From Nocardia salmonicida NBRC 13393 (GTDB lineage Bacteria > Actinomycetota > Actinomycetes > Mycobacteriales > Mycobacteriaceae): a DNA stretch of 64,000 bases. The translations under genes were made by a program, and so were the position numbers. The notes below the pieces were generated by a model. The model ran no database searches and was not told the DNA's origin. It was given only the letters and a program-made list of their open reading frames with translations. The stretch spans positions 102,582-166,581 of the forward strand of contig NZ_BDBR01000024.1 of NCBI RefSeq assembly GCF_001613085.1, in the 5' to 3' direction. Shown here one piece after another: positions 58,730 through 64,000 of this stretch (positions are counted from its first letter, which is position 1; each line of letters begins with the position of its first letter).

Positions 58730-58944
58730 CGTTGCCAGATGTGTTGTTGTTCGTGGTGTGGAGCCCGAGCCGAATGTTGTGAGCACCGAGTCGGCGGGCG
58801 TGGTGTGCACGGCCCGTATCCGCGGCGTATCAGCCGCTGGTCGCGGCACTCGACACCAAGGGCCGAGAGAGTCAACGGTCGTCCCGCCGCGTGCCCTGCT
58901 GAGGTATCGCCCCTGGCCCCCCCGGGGGGTCAACAACCAGCAAA

Positions 58945-58972
58945 AGGCCGGTAGCGGGAGCGCTACCGGCCT
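58945..58972 (-). terminator. terminator of S1 protease gene (minus strand)
   Basis: Perfect 12-bp stem AGGCCGGTAGCG / CGCTACCGGCCT with GGAG loop; read on the minus strand it is followed by TTTT, just after the protease stop at 59006. Confidence 0.85.
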
Positions 58973-59005
58973 CTTTGGGGCTGCTCTGTGCCTACATGGT
59001 GGTGA

Positions 59006-60328
59006 TCAGTTGGTGCGGACCGCCAGGCCGGGGTTGTCCGAGAGGACGACGGTCAGGGGCTGGGCGAACAGCTGGGGAGTGTCGCCGGTGAGGGCGCCGA
59101 TGATGTTCGGGATCTCGCAGATGGGGAAGTCGGCGACCGAGGAGGCGCTGGAGATGCCGAGGGCGAGGCGGCCGGTGACGATGGCGCCGCCGGAGTCGCC
59201 GGGGAGGGCGCAGATGTTGGCCGAGAAGCTCTGGGTGAGCTGACGGTCGCCGACCTGGACGGTCTGGTCGACGCCGTTGATCACGCCGCAGCTGAAGCCG
59301 GTGCGGGCACCGGACTTGCAGACGGGAGCGCCGACCACAGGGGTGGCCACGCCGTCGACGGCGATGGGGGCCTGGCCGGGGATGCGGACCAGGTTGTTCT
59401 CGAAGCGGGCACGCGCGTTGTCGTTGACCCGGATGATCGAGTAGTCCTGCTCGCCGAGCACCGACTTCTGGAAGGTGCCGAGCTGGGCGCCCGCACGGTC
59501 GCCGTTGATCTCGTAGACGGCGGCGGCGTTGCCGGTGCCCGCCGACTCGATGTCGGGGTTGCAGTGGCCCGCCGAGATGTTGATGACGTTGCCGGCGCGG
59601 TCGGTGCCGTTGAAGCCGAGCGAGCAGCGCAGCGAGCTACGGCCCACGATGGAGGCGTAGGCGTCGCCGCCTGCCAGCGCGCCGTTGCCGTCACCGGCGA
59701 TGGGGGTGGCGGACAGGTCGACGCGCTCGCCTGCCACCGGCGGCGCGGTGACGATGACGCGGGAGGGGTCGATGAAGCTGGGCAGCGGAAGCCCGGCCTG
59801 CTGCACGCGGACCGCGATCGAGTTGTTCACGGTGTCCACGACGACGCCACGCACCAGCGCGGAGATCTCCGGCGGCGCGGCGGCGAGCCAGTTCTCGAAG
59901 GCGGTCTTCTCACCGCGCAGAGTGGACTCGCTCTTGGCGACGTTGCGAACCTCGAAACCGGCCGACTGCGCGGCTTCACGGGCATGGTCGGCGCCGGGGC
60001 CGTGCGACAGCGCGACGACGGCGTTGCCCTGATCGCTCAGCCAGGAACCGGCGAAGACCTGCGGGAACTGGCGCTGCGCGGTGGTGGAGAACGCGGCGAC
60101 CTGCTGCGCGACATCGGCGCGGCGCAGGTACTCGTCGGGGGAGATCTTCAGATCGCGGGTGACTGCCTCGATGAGCTGGGCGGGCAGGTCGGCGGGCGCG
60201 GGCTGCGCGTCGGCGACCGCCATCGTGGGGCCGAACAGCAGAAACGCCGCCGAAGCGGCGATCATGGATTTCCGAGCTCTTCTCGAGCTTCGCGCGGACG
60301 GGGTACGACCCATACGTGGCAGGAGCAT
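59006..60328 (-). CDS. secreted S1-family serine protease (streptogrisin/alpha-lytic type)
   Basis: 440 residues from ATG 60328; shorter starts at 60313 or 60265 are possible. Arg-rich n-region and signal core (MIAASAAFLLFGPTMAVADA). Prodomain ~40-190 of the alpha-lytic type (LIEAVTRDLKISPDEYLRRA). Protease domain with His in NISAGHC, Asp in EQDYSIIRV and Ser in LPGDSGGAIV; paired Cys in the expected places. Paralogous to the next gene upstream on the same strand. Confidence 0.92.
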   Translation of the reverse strand: MLLPRMGRTPSARSSRRARKSMIAASAAFLLFGPTMAVADAQPAPADLPAQLIEAVTRDLKISPDEYLRRADVAQQVAAFSTTAQRQFPQVFAGSWLSDQGNAVVALSHGPGADHAREAAQSAGFEVRNVAKSESTLRGEKTAFENWLAAAPPEISALVRGVVVDTVNNSIAVRVQQAGLPLPSFIDPSRVIVTAPPVAGERVDLSATPIAGDGNGALAGGDAYASIVGRSSLRCSLGFNGTDRAGNVINISAGHCNPDIESAGTGNAAAVYEINGDRAGAQLGTFQKSVLGEQDYSIIRVNDNARARFENNLVRIPGQAPIAVDGVATPVVGAPVCKSGARTGFSCGVINGVDQTVQVGDRQLTQSFSANICALPGDSGGAIVTGRLALGISSASSVADFPICEIPNIIGALTGDTPQLFAQPLTVVLSDNPGLAVRTN

Positions 60329-60419
60329 GGTCCGAACTATATGGGCTCGAGCGACTTATGCCTACTCGGACCGGGCAAGAGATTTCGCTCACCCGGTCCG
60401 GTCGGTGATTTGTCCCCGC

Positions 60420-61781
60420 TCAGCCCGCGTTGGGCTTGGTGCGCACCATGATTCCGCTGCCGAGCCCGCCGCCGGAAGTGGCCTCGATATCGGCCAGGAT
60501 GGGCCGGATCGGGATGCCGAGGGAAGCGGTGCCGCCGTAGGGGGCGAGCTGGGTGTTGGCCTCGGTGCAGTTGGGCGCGCCGGAGGCGTTCGAGCCGCTG
60601 GTGATGCCGAGGGCGAGCGTGCCCGACACGATGGCGCCGCCGCTGTCGCCGCCGAGGGTGCAGGCGGTGCTGGCGAAGCCGCGGATCGTCTTGCTGACGC
60701 CCGTCTCGGTGAACAGCTGGGTCTCCACGTGGTCAGCCGAGACGAAACCACAGGTGAAGGTGGAGGACTGACCGGTCTTGCAGACCGGCGCGCCGGTGAC
60801 GGGTTCGGCGGTGCCGGTGAGCGTCAGGGTGGTGCCTTCGGCGCCGCGCACCCGAGGCTGGTCCATGCCCGCGTTCACCGCGCGCTCGTTGAGCTTGATC
60901 ACCGAGTAGTCGAGCGAGGCGGGCCCGCCGAGCACCGAGCGGGCGAACGAGCCGACCTCGGGGCTGTTGGGGATATCGCGCACGTGCGGTACGTAGACCG
61001 CGGCCGTGCCGCCGTTGTCGACGTTCGGGTTGCAGTGGCCCGCGGAGATATTGAGCGCGTTACCCGCGGCGTCGGTGCTGTTGAACCCGAACGAGCAGAC
61101 ATCCACGCCGCGCAGGTCGGCGTCGTGCAGGTCCTTCTTCGCGGTGATGTAGGTGTCGCCGCCCATCGGCTTGTATTCCACCGGACCACCGCCGCCGGGC
61201 GAGAGCACCACCTTGATGGTGGCGATCAGGGTCGGCAGGTTGAGCATGTGGCCGGGGCCGGTGTTGGCCACGTTGAGCACCAGCTGGCTGTTGAGCGCGT
61301 CGATCGCGATCGAGCTGATCGGCGCGGAGATGGCGGGCGGCAGGCTCGCGACCCACTGACTCAGTTGCACCAGCGCGCCTTCCAGTCCACCGGCCGAGAT
61401 CGGCGCGAGGTGGGTCTGGTAGCCGGCGGCGGTGACGAGCTTGCCCGCCTCGGCATCGGTGGTGGCGACGACCGCCTTGCCTTCCGGCGTGAGCCAGGCG
61501 CCGGCGAAGGTATCGGGGTTGGCGGCGCGGAAATCGGTCGCGTAGTCGCGCAACTGCTGGGCGCGCGCGGCGCGATCGAGGTACTCGGTGGGGGTCATCC
61601 CGAGATCACGTGCCAGCGCGGTCACCAATTCGCCGGGTAACGCGTCGGCTGAAAGTTGTAGTGGCGCAACGGGTTCCGAGTACGCGATACCGGATCCGAG
61701 CAGGGGTGCGAGTAGAACAGTCGCGGCGAACCCGGCGGAGGCTGCCTTGACCGCGGCGCGACGCGCCACCAACTTGCGCAT
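60420..61781 (-). CDS. secreted S1-family serine protease (paralogue)
   Basis: 453 residues from ATG 61781 after GAAGGG. Signal peptide (KLVARRAAVKAASAGFAATV, ends near IAYSEP). Prodomain LVTALARDLGMTPTEYLDRA; His in NISAGHCNP, Asp in LDYSVIKL, Ser in LGGDSGGAIV. The pair is separated by 91 bp and arose by duplication; prodomain and active-site loops differ enough to suggest different substrates. Confidence 0.92.
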   Translation of the reverse strand: MRKLVARRAAVKAASAGFAATVLLAPLLGSGIAYSEPVAPLQLSADALPGELVTALARDLGMTPTEYLDRAARAQQLRDYATDFRAANPDTFAGAWLTPEGKAVVATTDAEAGKLVTAAGYQTHLAPISAGGLEGALVQLSQWVASLPPAISAPISSIAIDALNSQLVLNVANTGPGHMLNLPTLIATIKVVLSPGGGGPVEYKPMGGDTYITAKKDLHDADLRGVDVCSFGFNSTDAAGNALNISAGHCNPNVDNGGTAAVYVPHVRDIPNSPEVGSFARSVLGGPASLDYSVIKLNERAVNAGMDQPRVRGAEGTTLTLTGTAEPVTGAPVCKTGQSSTFTCGFVSADHVETQLFTETGVSKTIRGFASTACTLGGDSGGAIVSGTLALGITSGSNASGAPNCTEANTQLAPYGGTASLGIPIRPILADIEATSGGGLGSGIMVRTKPNAG

Positions 61782-61899
61782 GAAATCCCTTCGTCGACAA
61801 CCAGTGACCGAGAACACCGCCGGCGGCGATCATGTCGGTCAGCGCATCACTCTAAGGCACGCTCGCTCAGCTGGCTCGGTTACCGTCCGGCTGCTGGAT

Positions 61900-62991
61900 T
61901 CAGCGCTGACCCGGGATGGTGAGAGGCGCGGGGAGATAACCCGGTGGGTAGGTCCCGAAGGGCGACCGCGGACGGCTGGTGGTGGGGCTCGGCGTGGTCG
62001 TCGGCGGCGTGGTCGTCGGTTCCGGGGTGGTCGTCGGCGGCGCCTCGGTGGTGGTCGTCGGCTCCGGCTCGACGGTGGTGGTGACCGGCGGGGTCGATTC
62101 GACGACCGGCGGCGGGGGCGGCGCGGGTGCCGAGGTGGGGGTCAGCGTTTCCGGGCGGGCATCGGAAATCGTGGGGGGCTGGGTGGTTTCGGCGTCACGG
62201 ATCAGCACCGAGACAGCGACGCCGCCGAGCAGCAGGCCGATGAGCGCGGCGGCGGCGATCAGCAATGGGGTCTTGCTGCGGGTGGGCTTCGTGGCGGGCA
62301 CCACCGCGGGCTCGGCGATCGGGGCGGGCGCGACCGGTGCCATCGCCTTCGTCGGCAGGGGGGTGACCGGCAGCGCCGCCGAGTACGCCTGCGCGGTCAC
62401 CACGGGCGGCTCCAGCGCGGGCATCACATCGGTGGCGACCGTGGCGTTCTCGGTGACGATCGGATCGGGCGGGGTCGCGCCCGCCGGGGTGGCCAGCACC
62501 GCGACCAGCGCGGCCTGGGCGGCGGCGTTGGCGTAGGTCTTGCCAGGATCGGCGCCGTGCTCGGGCTGGGGCAGTTCGTCCTCGCCGAGCAGGGCCACCG
62601 ACTTCAATCCCAGATAGTCCAGTGCCTCGCGCACGCCGCGCACGACCTCGGTCGACCAGCCGGCGGGGTGGGTCGCGTAGAACTCGGCGGGACCACTGAG
62701 GTGCTCGGTGGTGAGATCGATCAGGCAGAACATGGCCGTCGCGAGGAGGTCTTCGGCGCGATAGGCCTCGCCGCCGTCGACATCGACACCGGCCGGGTCG
62801 CCGATCGCGCGCACGAATCCGGCGATCGAGTGGGCGTGCCCGGTGGGTGCGGGTCCGCCGAGGGCGGCGTCACCTTCGTCGGACATGTGCAGGACCGAAG
62901 CACGCTCGATGACCTGAACCGTGCCGTCCTCGGTGACCACCGCGGCGATGCATTCGTCATCGGCGATACGCAGGCCGACCCCAGTGGCCAT
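61900..62991 (-). CDS. Hsp70-related membrane protein with Thr/Pro-rich tail
   Basis: 363 residues from ATG 62991 (GTG 63009 possible). The first ~175 residues resemble lobe I of the Hsp70-like protein at 29757 (GVGLRIADDECIAAVVTED, HPAGWSTEVVRGVREALDYLG) but the phosphate-2 and adenosine motifs are not seen, so ATP binding is doubtful. One membrane segment (LLIAAAALIGLLLGGVAVSV) and a ~90-residue Thr/Pro-rich extracytoplasmic tail follow. Probably a degenerate paralogue with a structural or sensing role; adjacent to a LuxR-type regulator on the same strand. Confidence 0.75.
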   Translation of the reverse strand: MATGVGLRIADDECIAAVVTEDGTVQVIERASVLHMSDEGDAALGGPAPTGHAHSIAGFVRAIGDPAGVDVDGGEAYRAEDLLATAMFCLIDLTTEHLSGPAEFYATHPAGWSTEVVRGVREALDYLGLKSVALLGEDELPQPEHGADPGKTYANAAAQAALVAVLATPAGATPPDPIVTENATVATDVMPALEPPVVTAQAYSAALPVTPLPTKAMAPVAPAPIAEPAVVPATKPTRSKTPLLIAAAALIGLLLGGVAVSVLIRDAETTQPPTISDARPETLTPTSAPAPPPPPVVESTPPVTTTVEPEPTTTTEAPPTTTPEPTTTPPTTTPSPTTSRPRSPFGTYPPGYLPAPLTIPGQR

Positions 62992-63033
62992 CGGCGGTAC
63001 ACCCCTCACTTCGGCATAGATCGTCCGCGCGAG

Positions 63034-64000
63034 TCACACCAGCAGTTGGCCGTGTCCCATCGCGCGCAGCATTGACAGTAATTCCGATCGTGAGCGCGCG
63101 CCTATTCGACGTCGGATTCGCGCGACGTGATGCTCGACGGTCTTCGCGGAAATGTACAGCCTCGCGCCGATCTCGCGATAGGTCAGACCGAGCAGTACCA
63201 GTTCGGCCACCTCGCGTTCACGGTCGCTCAATGCGCTGGACTCGCTGGTCAGCGGCGTGCGACCGGCGGTTACCTGCGGCAGCGGGTGTGCGGTCGGTCG
63301 TGGGGGCTCGACCGGCTGGGACTGGGTGCGCACCGACCGCGCGAGTTTGAGCAAGGCCGTCGCGGTTGTCGAATCACCTGCCGCGAGGGCGGCCTCGCTG
63401 GCGAGTCGGGCGGCGTCCCAGGTGAGTCCGAGTTCGGCCAGTGCCGACACCGCGGCCTGCACGTCGGCCGCGGCCACCTGTCCGCGCAGCACTAGCAACC
63501 AGGTGCGCCCGGCGTCGGCGAGCACTGCGGCCTGCCGGTCACCCGCTTCCGCCGCCGTCTTCAGTGCATGGGCGTGGGGCAGTAGGGCGCGAGGTGACTC
63601 GTCGGCCAGCGCGGCCTGTACCCCGTACCAGTGGAACGAATTGGTCCAGGCGGGGGCGCGGCCGAGCTTGCGGACCAGCGCCCGCGCGGCGTCGACGAGC
63701 GGCTCGATCCGGCGCACGTCTCCCAAGCGGGTGCCTGCCAGCCACAGTTCGCCGATCGGCAACAGGCTCAGCAGGTCGGCTTCCAGCTCGTCGAACAGGG
63801 GACAGGCCACCTGCCACGCGTGCGCCAGGGCGGCGTGGTCGCCGCCGCGGCGGGCCAGGCCCACGGTCAGGGCGTGGGCGAGAAGCTGATCGCGTGGCGC
63901 GAGGGTGCGAATGTCGATGTCGGCGAGGGTGCTCGCGGCGCGGCGTTCGTCGCCGCCGAGCAGCGCGGTCCACGCGGTGAGCACCGGAAGCTGTCGGCTA
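63034..64000 (-). CDS. LuxR-type transcriptional regulator, C-terminal part (N-terminus beyond window)
   Basis: At least 322 codons, open at base 64000. All-helical, TPR/MalT-like repeats lead into a LuxR helix-turn-helix at the C-terminus (LSDREREVAELVLLGLTYRE continuing into IGARLYISAKTVEHHVARIRRRIG). Large LuxR regulators of this build usually have an N-terminal NTPase, which would lie to the right. A homologue position near Rv0338c (Rv0339c/iniR region) in mycobacteria is suggestive only. Confidence 0.85.
   Translation of the reverse strand, partial: SRQLPVLTAWTALLGGDERRAASTLADIDIRTLAPRDQLLAHALTVGLARRGGDHAALAHAWQVACPLFDELEADLLSLLPIGELWLAGTRLGDVRRIEPLVDAARALVRKLGRAPAWTNSFHWYGVQAALADESPRALLPHAHALKTAAEAGDRQAAVLADAGRTWLLVLRGQVAAADVQAAVSALAELGLTWDAARLASEAALAAGDSTTATALLKLARSVRTQSQPVEPPRPTAHPLPQVTAGRTPLTSESSALSDREREVAELVLLGLTYREIGARLYISAKTVEHHVARIRRRIGARSRSELLSMLRAMGHGQLLV

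Noticed and set aside
1..64000. CRISPR arrays, insertion sequences, prophage genes, integrases
   Set aside because: No regularly spaced repeats, transposase/integrase motifs or phage structural genes were found on either strand.

Overview
The window is high-GC actinobacterial DNA from a mycolic-acid-producing genus, most likely Nocardia. Supporting this are an antigen-85-like mycolyltransferase, a fadA2/fabG4-htdX/fadE5 block laid out like Rv0241c-Rv0244c of Mycobacterium tuberculosis, dcd/udgA/aspC/Rv0338c-like genes, several small Ala/Gly-rich secreted proteins and an actinobacterial 6C small RNA. Species assignment is inference; no rRNA is present.

Layout. 1-5.4 kb: VanW-type envelope protein (cut by the window edge), short 6-phosphogluconate dehydrogenase with a 41-bp duplication of its 3' end, two secreted small proteins and a mycolyltransferase-like esterase. 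5.4-15.5 kb: a beta-oxidation/acyl-reduction block (fadA2, fabG4, htdX, fadE5) interrupted by secreted proteins, an isochorismatase-like hydrolase/GlxA-type regulator pair and an MmyB-type regulator. 15.6-19.4 kb: hydrolase, methyltransferase, DUF4185 secreted protein, crotonase, lipoprotein. 19.4-22.9 kb: a four-gene organosulfur (dimethyl sulfone) operon with a hairpin over its first ribosome-binding site. 22.9-36.6 kb: CPBP protease, tRNA-Gly, dcd, a divergent regulator pair, alanine-type aminotransferase, 6C RNA, YibE/F, Hsp70-like membrane protein, UDP-glucose dehydrogenase, YdcF and a large Fe-S oxidoreductase with a repeat tail.

36.8-57.6 kb looks like a specialised-metabolite gene cluster. 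It holds a type 2 IPP isomerase, a StrR/NovG-family activator with a matching operator upstream, a translationally coupled set (isochorismatase-like protein, HypE, HypF, BASS transporter), an alpha/beta hydrolase with an altered triad, a UbiA prenyltransferase, a HisC-like aminotransferase, a 1082-residue tandem ThDP enzyme, two methyltransferases, a P450, a NrtA-type ABC transporter and a threonine-dehydratase-like PLP enzyme. HypE and HypF normally make the cyanide ligand of [NiFe] hydrogenases. Here they stand without hypA/B/C/D or hydrogenase genes, and HypE keeps its C-terminal acceptor Cys. My leading hypothesis is that the cluster uses protein-bound thiocyanate (or carbamoyl) chemistry to build a prenylated small molecule. 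The product is unknown and there is no PKS or NRPS in view.

57.9-64 kb returns to housekeeping/accessory genes: a secreted glycine-zipper protein, two paralogous S1 serine proteases, a second Hsp70-related membrane protein and the C-terminal part of a LuxR-type regulator. A recurring TTAC-N6-GTAA palindrome lies upstream of fadA2/fabG4, fadE5, the crotonase and the Fe-S oxidoreductase, suggesting one lipid-responsive regulon.
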